DNA of 39,617 bases. Source: Myxococcales bacterium. Lineage in GTDB: Bacteria > Myxococcota_A > UBA796 > GCA-2862545. The position numbers were made by a program, and so were the translations under genes. Below are positions 25,501 through 32,814 of the stretch, piece by piece. Position 1 is the first letter of the stretch. Every line of letters begins with the position of its first letter. The stretch spans positions 1-39,617 of the forward strand of contig JAHQVJ010000088.1 of the NCBI GenBank assembly GCA_019634415.1, in the 5' to 3' direction. The notes under the pieces were generated by a model. The model saw only the letters and a program-made list of their open reading frames with translations, did not search any database and was not told where the DNA came from.

Positions 25501-27606
25501 GACCGCGGAGCGCTCGAGCCAGTTCACGGCAGCCTTCACACGCGTCACGTCGGCCTGGGCGCCGGGCTCGAAGTGTCCGCGCACGGCATCCATGGCCAAC
25601 AGCTCGCGAGGGGTGGCCAGGCGGTGCTCGGTCCCGTCTCGACGCTCGGCAGGAAGCCGCCGGATCCCGCGCCACAGGGCGCGCAGATCGTCGACGCCGA
25701 GGGTCGACAGGGCCCCCAGCCGGAACCGCGCCTCGGCATCTCCAGGCGCCCACAGCAACACCGCGGTGGCTGGCCGTCCGTCGCGCCCAGCCCGGCCAGC
25801 TTCCTGCAGATAGGCCTCGAGGCTGCTGGGCATGTCGAGGTGGGCGACGAGCCGTACGTCGTCTTTGTCGACGCCCATGCCGAACGCGTTGGTGGCGGTG
25901 ATGACGCGAATCCGACCTTGCAGGAACGACTCCTGCAGCGTGCGGCGCTGATCGGGATCGAGGCCGGCGTGGTACGCCTTCGCGGAGAAGCCGGACTCGG
26001 TGAGCTGTGTCGCGGTCTGCTCGGTACGGGCTCGGGTGCCACAGAACACGATGGCCGAGCCCTCGCCGAGGTGCTGCTCCAGCAGGTCCACCAGCACGGT
26101 GATCCGATCGTGCTCGGGGACGTGCCGGACCTCGTAGGTGAGATTGGTTCGCGCAGAGCCGCCATCGAAGACCACGGGGTTGGTACCAGTGTAGGTCTGC
26201 ACGTGGGCGAGGATCTCGTGGGTGGCGTCGTGCTGGGTGGTTGCCGTGAACAAGAAGACGGGAGGCATCGGCGCGCCCTGCGCCGTGACCATTTCCCTCA
26301 GCACCTTCAGCACGTAGGGGTAGTCGGTGCGAAAGTCGTGGCCCCACTGCGACAGGCAGTGCGCTTCGTCGAACACGATGGCGCCGAGCTCGCGCGACGA
26401 CAGCAGGCGCAGGACGCTGGCGTTCCGGAGCTGCTCGGGGGACAGGTACAACAGCCCGCAGGCGCCTGTGCGGATCTCTTGGAACACCTGCGGCCGGAGC
26501 ACGGAGGGCAGGCCACCGTAGATGGCTCGCGCGGTGGGGATTCGGTCGGCGAGGCTGTCCACCTGGTCCTTCATGAGGGACTGCAGGGGCGAGATGACGA
26601 GGGTGAGCTGCCCGAGCAGGCGGTGACGGGCCTCGGCGGGCACCTGGAAGCACAGCGACTTGCCGCCTCCGGTGGGGAGGATCCCGAAGGTGGACGCGCC
26701 CTGTAGCCCACGCTCCACCAACACCTCCTGCAGGGACCGGCCGTCGGGGGCAGCGGGCGTGGGGCGGAAGTGCTCGAAGCCGAAGATGCGCCGCAGCCAG
26801 GCAGTGGCGTCGAGCTGCGTGGCGCACCAGTCGCAGCCAGGCTGGGCGCATCGCTGGCCGCGCAGGGCGCGGATCAGCGTGGGCGTGCCGGGGAACTGGT
26901 GGCGGACCCAGGCGGGGAGCACGGAGCCGTCTTCGTGATCTGCGACGCGCAGCCACGCAGCGACGAGCGCGAGGCGGAGATCGAACTGGAGGTGCTCGAA
27001 GGCGGCGCTGTGAGGGCACACGCGACCGGCCCAGGCGCGGCGGAGGTGGTCGGCAGACACGGGCTGACCCCAGCGCCAGGACAGCTGCTGGAACAGCCAG
27101 CGCCAGCCCGCGGCGACGGCGGGAGGGTGCTCGACGCACGACAACAGGGCCGCGAGGAGCTGCGCCTCGGCGGGCTGCAGGGCGCGAAGCGCCTCGAGGG
27201 CGTCGAGGAGGAGCGCCTGGGTGGCGCGCGCGTCGGACAGGGGCTTGGGCCGAGCATCGCGCACCAGCTGGTCGCCCTTGGCGAGGCGGTGGTAGGGGCG
27301 ACGCGGAAACGCGAGGACGGACAGCTCCAGGGTGTCGATCCGCGGGAGCTGCAGGAGCGGAGAGGCAGGCGCGCGCTTGGCGATCTGGGGCACGTCGAAG
27401 CGATGGAGGTTGTGCCCGACGAGGATGCTCTCCGCAGGGAGCTCTGCGACGATCTGGTCGTGCACCGTGGCGAACTCGGCAGGTGGCTCCCAGACGCGTT
27501 CGACCTGTCCCCGCTTGGTGGCTGCAGCGTAGAAGCTGCCGTTGCGGCCGAACTCGAAGTCGACGACCACGGTGGAGGCTGGGGTTGGTTGGGGTGAGCT
27601 GTCCAA
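22534..27606 (-). CDS. Exonuclease-RecQ-UvrD fusion helicase
   Basis: About 1690 residues, with two helicases in one chain. Residues about 9-190 form a DEDD-type 3'-5' exonuclease (DFEF near 15-19, GHNLHRFDVP, DARATQALLLD). A small Cys cluster (CAQPGCDWC) lies near 253-261. The RecQ-like helicase follows: GGGKS near 313, DEAH near 413, TATT near 454 and QEAGRAGRDG near 601-610. After a helical middle region with winged-helix-like parts comes a UvrD/Rep helicase: GPGSGKT near 1106, FIDEYQDLD, GDDDQAIF, TMHSAKGLEFDHVFL and YVALTRAR. Both motors keep their ATPase motifs. Likely role: unwinding and trimming of DNA ends or forks. No ATG precedes the exonuclease; TTG 27606 or GTG 27639 are the candidates, neither with a good ribosome site, so the start is uncertain by a few dozen residues. 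Confidence 0.9.
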   Translation of the reverse strand: MDSSPQPTPASTVVVDFEFGRNGSFYAAATKRGQVERVWEPPAEFATVHDQIVAELPAESILVGHNLHRFDVPQIAKRAPASPLLQLPRIDTLELSVLAFPRRPYHRLAKGDQLVRDARPKPLSDARATQALLLDALEALRALQPAEAQLLAALLSCVEHPPAVAAGWRWLFQQLSWRWGQPVSADHLRRAWAGRVCPHSAAFEHLQFDLRLALVAAWLRVADHEDGSVLPAWVRHQFPGTPTLIRALRGQRCAQPGCDWCATQLDATAWLRRIFGFEHFRPTPAAPDGRSLQEVLVERGLQGASTFGILPTGGGKSLCFQVPAEARHRLLGQLTLVISPLQSLMKDQVDSLADRIPTARAIYGGLPSVLRPQVFQEIRTGACGLLYLSPEQLRNASVLRLLSSRELGAIVFDEAHCLSQWGHDFRTDYPYVLKVLREMVTAQGAPMPPVFLFTATTQHDATHEILAHVQTYTGTNPVVFDGGSARTNLTYEVRHVPEHDRITVLVDLLEQHLGEGSAIVFCGTRARTEQTATQLTESGFSAKAYHAGLDPDQRRTLQESFLQGRIRVITATNAFGMGVDKDDVRLVAHLDMPSSLEAYLQEAGRAGRDGRPATAVLLWAPGDAEARFRLGALSTLGVDDLRALWRGIRRLPAERRDGTEHRLATPRELLAMDAVRGHFEPGAQADVTRVKAAVNWLERSAVLERRQNVTCVFSGRPKLPSLHACVQRMKALDLPEPEIARRTVVLQALYDAGEEGLDADRIAELCRELAPGMPLGGGLRVLDLLQRLVQTGLVTSGQTFSVFLRIGTADPSRAALERWCRRETRLLERLAESDDFLRHGELLHLEPIAKDLSSEERSCTVSQVSRLLSSWSGLGGRRTTHLAPQFHPLPGQRGRLVLNLGPEVLRRLVTRRHAVASRVLATLLESAEGRGGDVLVATTLERLVEGVVSDLGLSQAQTDAVEAVRGAVAWMDSLHVLTVQNGLAIFRSAMQLDRDETAPALGGPLARDAQRALRQHQRRKVLRVHVMDAWAQRMLSDPEEAEVLRDSWFREPVDDFVRRWFKGRAEEIARPTTADSYDAIVTDLHDEVQQGIVTRDVRRNQLVVAGPGSGKTRILVRRVAWLLRVHRVRSREILVICYTRANAVELRRRLSKLVGDDARGVAIQTLHGVAMRILGRRRAGEQPLGTWIGDATRLLDGPDLSERERARQRDALLGGVNYLFIDEYQDLDESRYGLLTALTGRRLGEGDRKLRVFAVGDDDQAIFAHEGSKTEFIRKFEEEYNARRDVVPHSYRCPAALLDLAQGLLRPLPERLKEGRELVVDPARREEPPIGPWAAKHLRGRIPWTVAPSVSLAAARLIEGVRDWVGRGMEPSRVAVLARSRPHGLHRLRAAAEQSQIPFTWTFPGNETVAVYRIREMRSVGDALRNAEGDLSAAQIRRIVDELPTNHWSEALSRWLEPHRGRSQSSDRWWADLQKWMWLERGARTVGHGVHLSTMHSAKGLEFDHVFLLDDGRMADEEDERRLLYVALTRARQSVQIVSTDPPSPVFRALSHPLLELARANPAAATPPVDRSYALLGLGDIWIDWLGRQGPDHPGHRAMERAAVGDRFTLHAAGPWLSVVDGAGVVVARVAKERLGVWRRRLEQGLQLRLLAVLEERVSEGHREERYREQLQRERWFTGVWDAWWRGEPR

Positions 27607-27694
27607 GACGGCATTGTACGCGGCACGAACGCCGAGCACCCACGCGCCCCGAGGAGGCCTCTCATCGTGACCATCAAAGGGGTGATTGTCGCGA

Positions 27695-28189
27695 TCAGAA
27701 CGCAAAACCGAGGTTCGTGTGCAGCGCGACGAAGGGGCCGCTCGAGCCGTATCCGTCGATGTCGTAGTACAGGTACTGGACGCCAGCGCCCCCAGACAGG
27801 ACGAACACCCCACCCAGCAGTCCGGTGCCCCCGACGAGCACGCTCGAGTATCCACCGAGCTCCGTGCGGTCTGTGCCATCCGTGGTGGAGAGCACCGCCA
27901 CGACCTGGCGCGCCATCACCCAGCCGCCTTGGGGCGCGCGCCCCCAGGGAAAGTACCGGAACCCCACCTCGCCACCGACCCCCACGAAGGGCTCCCGTCC
28001 TTCGGTGAGGATTCCGTCGAACAGGCGCGCATGGGGCCCGACGTACAGGCTGGTGCGGTCGGACAGGGCCCGCTCGACCTGCACGTGGGGAAAGCCCAAG
28101 GCCACGGTGAGGGGGTCGACGGTAATCGTCCAGTCGACCTCGGACGGCTCCGCCGCGGCAGCGAGCGACAGCACGAACGACCACACCAT
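27695..28189 (-). CDS. Small outer-membrane beta-barrel-like protein
   Basis: The 164-residue protein has a Sec signal (residues 1-13, ending AAAA) and alternating hydrophobic, Gly-rich strands, closing in GFAF with a terminal Phe, as outer-membrane barrels do. It resembles the eight-strand DUF3575/OmpW-size class, but I cannot name the family. GGAGGT lies six bases before the ATG. The gene shares a divergent intergenic region, with two palindromes, with the OmpA-domain gene, so both are candidates for control by the same repressor. Confidence 0.7.
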   Translation of the reverse strand: MVWSFVLSLAAAAEPSEVDWTITVDPLTVALGFPHVQVERALSDRTSLYVGPHARLFDGILTEGREPFVGVGGEVGFRYFPWGRAPQGGWVMARQVVAVLSTTDGTDRTELGGYSSVLVGGTGLLGGVFVLSGGAGVQYLYYDIDGYGSSGPFVALHTNLGFAF

Positions 28190-28249
28190 GTCAGCACCTC
28201 CACCGCCAACCTAGGAGGCGTAGCCCAGACAGACCTGCCGAAAATCGCC

Positions 28250-28263
28250 GACGGACGTCCGTC
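28250..28263. promoter_or_regulatory. Palindrome, copy 1 (GACGGACGTCCGTC)
   Basis: This is a perfect 14-base palindrome in the divergent intergenic region 28190-28390. The same 14 bases recur 49 bases further right. Perfect palindromes of this size centred on ACGT are typical operator shapes for TetR-type dimers. No TetR gene is in the window, so the regulator is unknown. Confidence 0.6.
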
Positions 28264-28295
28264 AGCGCTTCCAAGGTGGGTTTTCACGGCCCGAG

Positions 28296-28315
28296 GGTGA
28301 CGGACGTCCGTCACC
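28296..28315. promoter_or_regulatory. Palindrome, copy 2, extended to 20 bases
   Basis: The sequence GGTGACGGACGTCCGTCACC is a perfect 20-base palindrome containing the same 14-base core as copy 1. Centre-to-centre spacing is 49 bases. It lies about 75 bases upstream of the OmpA-domain start and about 107 bases from the barrel gene start. An operator role is inferred from symmetry, repetition and position. Confidence 0.65.
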
Positions 28316-28390
28316 GTGAACGAAGGAAGCAGGACTATCCCTCGGCACGGTCGCTGCCCTGTGCCTCCACGACGAACGTGGAGGTCCACC

Positions 28391-29275
28391 ATGAGCCGGG
28401 GCTACGAGCAGCAGCGCGGTCAGAACCCATCCAGCCCGAGGTCCCCGAGGCCCGCGGCACCTGCCCAGTTCGGGCTGGCCCCCTACGGGAACGCCGCCAG
28501 ACAGGCCGACCTGGGGCTCACGTCCGAGCAGCCCGAGTGCCTCTACGACGAGGCCGCACCGAGCCTGGATCCGACCCCTCTGCAGCAGGCTCCGAGCGAG
28601 TCCGCCCCTGCCACCTCCGTCCACTTCGAGACGGACTCGACGCGGCTGAGCCGCCCCACGAAGGAGGCCCTGCACGAGATGCTCGCCGCCCTCCGCGCCA
28701 CGTGCGCCACCGACGAGCAGCTCTTCATCACGGTCGAGGGGTTCGCGGACCATCGAGGCGCCGAAGCCTACAACCGTGGCCTGGCACGCCGCCGCGCCGA
28801 GGCCGTGGCGACCTTCCTCGAGCGAAGGCTCGGGTTGACGGTCCAGGCCACGGCGTCCTTGGGAGAGGACGACACCTGCGGCCTGCCGCAGGCCCGTCGC
28901 GTGGACGTGTGGGTCGAGCGCCACGAGGTCGAGGAGTACAGCGTCTGTTCGTTGTGCATCGACAAGCCCGACGCCGATCACCCACAGCTTCGCTCCACCT
29001 TGGGCTACCAGACGGCCCTGCAGGAAGCCTGGGCGCACACCTCCGTGTCCGCCCTCGAGTCCGTGGGGGACGAGGTGTTCAAGCCCGCGTGGGAGGATTG
29101 GCGAGCGGCCTTCAAGTGGATGTCGAATGCCGATGCCCAGCGACTCTATGACGAGTACGAGGGACTCCCGCTCTACGATGTGGGCCGAGCGGCGCACCGG
29201 AAGCGCATCCCTGCCGGGGGCTCCGAGATGCGGTCGGAGTGCGCACAATGCGACACCAAGGAATGCAAGGAATGA
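28391..29275 (+). CDS. OmpA-domain protein without a signal peptide
   Basis: The 294-residue protein begins with a Ser/Pro/Gln-rich, disordered-looking N-terminus (MSRGYEQQRGQNPSSPRSP) and no signal peptide. It then has an OmpA-type peptidoglycan-binding domain at about 75-180 (VHFETDSTRL, EGFADHRGAEAYNRGLARRRAEAV, RRVDVWVE). The C-terminal third is unassigned and Cys-containing (CSLC, CAQC). GGAGG lies six bases before the ATG; the longer upstream frame has no such support. An OmpA domain normally acts in the periplasm, so a leaderless version needs another export route; the N-terminus is reminiscent of cargo of extracellular contractile injection systems, which is only a guess. It overlaps the following lipoprotein gene. 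Confidence 0.72.
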   Translation: MSRGYEQQRGQNPSSPRSPRPAAPAQFGLAPYGNAARQADLGLTSEQPECLYDEAAPSLDPTPLQQAPSESAPATSVHFETDSTRLSRPTKEALHEMLAALRATCATDEQLFITVEGFADHRGAEAYNRGLARRRAEAVATFLERRLGLTVQATASLGEDDTCGLPQARRVDVWVERHEVEEYSVCSLCIDKPDADHPQLRSTLGYQTALQEAWAHTSVSALESVGDEVFKPAWEDWRAAFKWMSNADAQRLYDEYEGLPLYDVGRAAHRKRIPAGGSEMRSECAQCDTKECKE

Positions 29276-30069
29276 CCTCGTTGTCTGTCGTCCTGCTGCT
29301 GGCTTGTGGCTCGTGGGAGCGCCGCATCGGCCTGGCCTGCGCCGCCGACCCACGTGCCGAAGCCTGCGACACGATCGCCGCCGCCGAGGGCGACGACTTC
29401 ACCGCCTTCGAGCTCGCCATCCCACCCCGCAAGCGAGAGCGGATGCTCGAGCACGTGAGCCTGGCAAAGCAGCGCGAGGCGGTTCGCCAGAATCGGGAGA
29501 GCTGCGAGCGCGGCGAGGCGTGGGGATGCATGGGCCTCGCGGACTGCTTGGCTGCCGACCACCTGGGGTGTGAGCAGGACCTGACCAGAGCGGCCGCGTT
29601 GTTCGATCAGGTGTGTCACCACACGGCGCCCGACAACCATCCATGGGGTGCCCCGTGGGGCACGAGCTTGGCAGACACGGCCTGCGTGAGCCTGGGCGAC
29701 GCCTACCACTACGGCCGCGGCGTTCCGCGCAGCACCGAACGCGCCCGCGCGCTGTACAGCGCCTCGTGCGCCAAGCCGACCGCCCTGGGCTGCTCTCCGC
29801 TGGCCCATCTGCGGTTCCAGCTGGACGAGCCCCGGGCGGACATCGTGCCCACGGCGGCCCGGGGATGCGACGTGGCCGAGGACGCAGGCAGCTGCTTGCT
29901 GGCAGCGTGCCTCGCGCTGGGCCCGTCGTTCGATCCGGAGATGGCACGCTGGTTCGAGCAGGGGTGCGACACCCACGACTACCCGATGGCGCTCAGCTGC
30001 AAGCACGAGGAGGAGGCCGAGCGGTGTGCTCACTACTTCGAGAGGATTCGGCGTCGTGGAAAGCAGTGA
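29248..30069 (+). CDS. Cys-rich Sel1-repeat lipoprotein
   Basis: This protein of about 273 residues starts with a lipoprotein signal (SVVLLLAC) and has Sel1-like, Cys-containing helical repeats. The pattern Ala-x3-(F/Y)-x2-(S/Q)-x-Cys followed by LGDAYHYGRGV recurs, with a Cys pair per repeat as in helicobacter cysteine-rich proteins. Such repeats are protein-binding scaffolds, here outside the cytoplasm. Several starts are possible; ATG 29248 gives a basic N-region and has GGAG eight bases upstream, while ATG 29272 overlaps the previous stop as ATGA. Either way the gene overlaps the OmpA-domain gene and is in its operon. Confidence 0.72.
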   Translation: MRHQGMQGMTSLSVVLLLACGSWERRIGLACAADPRAEACDTIAAAEGDDFTAFELAIPPRKRERMLEHVSLAKQREAVRQNRESCERGEAWGCMGLADCLAADHLGCEQDLTRAAALFDQVCHHTAPDNHPWGAPWGTSLADTACVSLGDAYHYGRGVPRSTERARALYSASCAKPTALGCSPLAHLRFQLDEPRADIVPTAARGCDVAEDAGSCLLAACLALGPSFDPEMARWFEQGCDTHDYPMALSCKHEEEAERCAHYFERIRRRGKQ

Positions 30070-30181
30070 ACGACGCCCACTACCACCACAGGACGGGGGA
30101 TACCCGGATCGCCCACGGTGCGGCCGTAGGGTCGATCTCGAGAGTTCAGGAAGCGTCGCCAGCTGATAGGTGGCAGGAACG

Positions 30182-31195
30182 ATGTCGTCGAAGATCACCA
30201 TGGCCGACGTGGCCCGCCTGGCGGGAGTCGCTCCCTCCACCGTCTCTCGGGCTCTCAATGACAGCCCCCTGATCCACGGCGCAACCAAGGCCCGGATCCG
30301 CCGCATTGCCCAACAGCACGGCTACGCGGTCAATGCGACGGCCGCGAGTCTTCGCCGTCAGTCTGCACAAGCCCTGGGACTGGTGGTCCCACTGGCGCCC
30401 AGCGGCGGCCAGAAGGTGTCGGACCCGTTCTTCCTGGAGATGGTGGCGGCCATCACCACCGCCGCCGCCAAGCGGGGGTACGACCTTCTGCTCTCCTTGC
30501 CCGGCGACGCGGGACGTGTCTCGCAGCGCCGGCTGTTGTCCACTGGCCGAGCCGACGGATTGATCGTGATCGGGCAGGCCGGTCGTCACGATCGGTTGAA
30601 CGAGCTCGCCCAGGCGGGCTCCCCGATCGTGGTGTGGGGCGGCCAGCTGGGCGACCAGCGCTACACCACCGTGGGAAGCGACAACGTGGTGGGTGGGCGG
30701 TTGGCGGCCGAGCACCTCCTCTCCCTCGGTAGGCGCCGTCTCGTCTTTCTGGGCGATCCGGCGCTGCCTGAGGTCGAACTGCGCTACACCGGCTTCTCCA
30801 TGGCCCACGACGCCGGGGGCGTGCGCATCGATCCGGCCCTCGTCCGAAGGGCACCCTTCTCCGGCGACGGAGCTCGCGCCGAGATCGAGGACCTCCTGTC
30901 CAACCGGCTGCAGTTCGATGGCGTCGTCGCCGCGTCGGACCTGCTGGCGATCTCGGCGATCCGCGCGCTGCACGAGTCGGACGTCTCGGTTCCGGGCGAC
31001 GTGGCGGTCGTGGGCTATGACGACGTCCCCCTGGCGGCACAGGTGTCGTTGCCCTTGACGACCGTGTCGCAGTCCATCTGGCACGGAGGCATGCGCCTGG
31101 TCGAGCTGCTGGTCTCGCTCCTGCAGGACGGCACCCCTCCCTCGGAGTTCACCGACACCCGTCTGGTGGTCCGGTCCTCCTGCGGGGCCGCCTGA
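30182..31195 (+). CDS. LacI family transcriptional regulator
   Basis: The 337-residue protein has the LacI HTH at residues 4-50 (TMADVARLAGVAPSTVSRALN), a hinge helix (NATAASLRRQ) and a periplasmic-binding-protein-like sensor domain (GYDDVPLA near 280-287). It stands convergent with the symporter of the sucrose locus, 20 bases between stops. Its natural target is the 16-base palindrome at the TonB receptor promoter, which has the central CG and symmetry expected of LacI-type operators. It should release DNA on binding a sugar such as sucrose or fructose. The start is ATG 30182, with AGGA just upstream. No such operator is seen before its own gene. Confidence 0.92.
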   Translation: MSSKITMADVARLAGVAPSTVSRALNDSPLIHGATKARIRRIAQQHGYAVNATAASLRRQSAQALGLVVPLAPSGGQKVSDPFFLEMVAAITTAAAKRGYDLLLSLPGDAGRVSQRRLLSTGRADGLIVIGQAGRHDRLNELAQAGSPIVVWGGQLGDQRYTTVGSDNVVGGRLAAEHLLSLGRRRLVFLGDPALPEVELRYTGFSMAHDAGGVRIDPALVRRAPFSGDGARAEIEDLLSNRLQFDGVVAASDLLAISAIRALHESDVSVPGDVAVVGYDDVPLAAQVSLPLTTVSQSIWHGGMRLVELLVSLLQDGTPPSEFTDTRLVVRSSCGAA

Positions 31196-31214
31196 CCTCG
31201 CATCGCACGAGCCG

Positions 31215-32807
31215 TCACGCCCAGGCCCACACCACCCCGGCCGTAAGCAAGAGCAAGCCCGCCGACTGCCAGCGGTAGTTCGTCCACCAGTGCCGATCGG
31301 CGAGTTCTCTCGTCTCCTGGTCGAACTCGGCACGGGTCCACAGGTAGGGCGCCACGCGGTCGAGGTCCGGTGGTGCGGTCGCCAACGAACCCGCCACCAA
31401 CCCCATGCAGGCGGCCACGAACGTGATCGGGGCGGCGTACAGGTTGTTCAGGGTGAAGACGCCTGCGACCTTGGCGGCGAACAGGCCGACGGACATCAAC
31501 GAGCCAATGGCAATGGCGGTGTGCGCTCCGGCGGCGTTGGCCCGGCCCCACAGCACGCCGACCACGAACAGGGCGACGACGGGGCCGACCGCGTAGGCCA
31601 GCACGTCCTGAAGGTACTGGAACAGCGACGGAAACGCCTCGATCTGGGGGGCCCAGGCCACCGCGAGCAGCATGAACAAGAAGGTGGCGACCTGGCCTGT
31701 GCGCATGAGCTGCGCCTCGGTCAGCTCTGGAACGAACCGCCGCACAAAGTCCATGGTCACCAGCGTCGACGCAGAGTTCAGTGTGGAATCGATCTGGCTC
31801 ATCAGAGCCGCCACGAACCCAGCCAGGGCCAAGCCGAGAACCCCTGCAGGGAGCAGGTCGAACATCAGCCGTGCGTAGACGGTGTCGCCGTTGTCGAGGT
31901 CTGGGTACAGCACGATTGCGGCGGTGCCCGGCAACACCATGATGAACAGCGTCGGGATCTTGAGGAACCCTGCAAAAAGCACGCCCCAGCGGCCGTGATC
32001 GGCGTCGCGGGCAGCCAGGACCCGCTGGATCATGAACTGGTTCGTGCACCAGAAGTAGAAGCCGAGGATCGGTACCCCTAGGATCAGGGAGGGCCACGGC
32101 ATCGCCGTGTCGTCCATCGGTCGGATCAGGGAGAGCTTCTCCGGGGCCGTCGCCGACACGGCGGCCACCACGGCCGTCCAGCCGCCCGCTGCGTCGAAGG
32201 CGAGCACCGTCAGCACCACGGACGCCGCCACGAGGATCACAGCCTGGATCGCGTCGGTGACCATGACCGCCGCGAGCCCGCCGGCGATCGTGTAGATCCC
32301 GGCGGCCACGGCGAGGGCCGCCACGATGACCCACAGCTCGACCCCGGGAAAGACGAGGGCAAAGATCAGGGCGCCCGCGTAGAGGCTCCCGGCGGTATCG
32401 ACCACGATGTTGAGGAACAGGGTGAGCAGCGCCAGATATGTCCGTGCGGCACCCGAGAATCGCCTCTCGAGGAACTCCGGCATGGTATAGACGCGCGACC
32501 GCACCACGACCCGCAGGAACAGGACCGCGAACACCGCGAGCACGACGGCCGCCATCCACTCATAGTTGTAGAACACGATGCCGAAGGTGTACGCGGCCCC
32601 CGCGAGGCCCACGAGGGTGGTCGTCGAGATGTTCGACGCGAACAATGATCCACCGACGAACGGCCAGCTCATCGAGCGTCCGGCCAGGAAGTAGTCGTCG
32701 CTCGTGGCGTTGCGCCGGCCGAGCCAGACGCCGAGCGCGATCGAGAACAGCACGTAGACGGCGATGATGCCGTAGTCGATCGGTGCGAGAGATGCAGTCA
32801 GTTCCAT
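31215..32807 (-). CDS. Sodium:solute (SSS) symporter, probably for sucrose
   Basis: This 530-residue inner-membrane protein has about 14 hydrophobic helices. SSS-family signatures are seen: RSMSWPFVGGSLFASNISTT in the first third, TMPEFLERRF, and a QIDSTLNS segment near 345. It would import its substrate with Na+. Its start ATG lies seven bases after the amylosucrase stop, with GAGGG spanning the junction, so it is expressed with that gene. The locus content argues for sucrose as substrate, but SSS members also carry other sugars and the residue pattern does not prove specificity. Confidence 0.88.
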   Translation of the reverse strand: MELTASLAPIDYGIIAVYVLFSIALGVWLGRRNATSDDYFLAGRSMSWPFVGGSLFASNISTTTLVGLAGAAYTFGIVFYNYEWMAAVVLAVFAVLFLRVVVRSRVYTMPEFLERRFSGAARTYLALLTLFLNIVVDTAGSLYAGALIFALVFPGVELWVIVAALAVAAGIYTIAGGLAAVMVTDAIQAVILVAASVVLTVLAFDAAGGWTAVVAAVSATAPEKLSLIRPMDDTAMPWPSLILGVPILGFYFWCTNQFMIQRVLAARDADHGRWGVLFAGFLKIPTLFIMVLPGTAAIVLYPDLDNGDTVYARLMFDLLPAGVLGLALAGFVAALMSQIDSTLNSASTLVTMDFVRRFVPELTEAQLMRTGQVATFLFMLLAVAWAPQIEAFPSLFQYLQDVLAYAVGPVVALFVVGVLWGRANAAGAHTAIAIGSLMSVGLFAAKVAGVFTLNNLYAAPITFVAACMGLVAGSLATAPPDLDRVAPYLWTRAEFDQETRELADRHWWTNYRWQSAGLLLLTAGVVWAWA

Positions 32808-32814
32808 GTGGCCC

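Noticed and set aside
30136..30143. Palindrome TCTCGAGA upstream of the LacI gene as a possible autoregulatory operator
   Set aside because: Only eight bases, not extended on either side, and unlike the 16-base operator at the receptor promoter.
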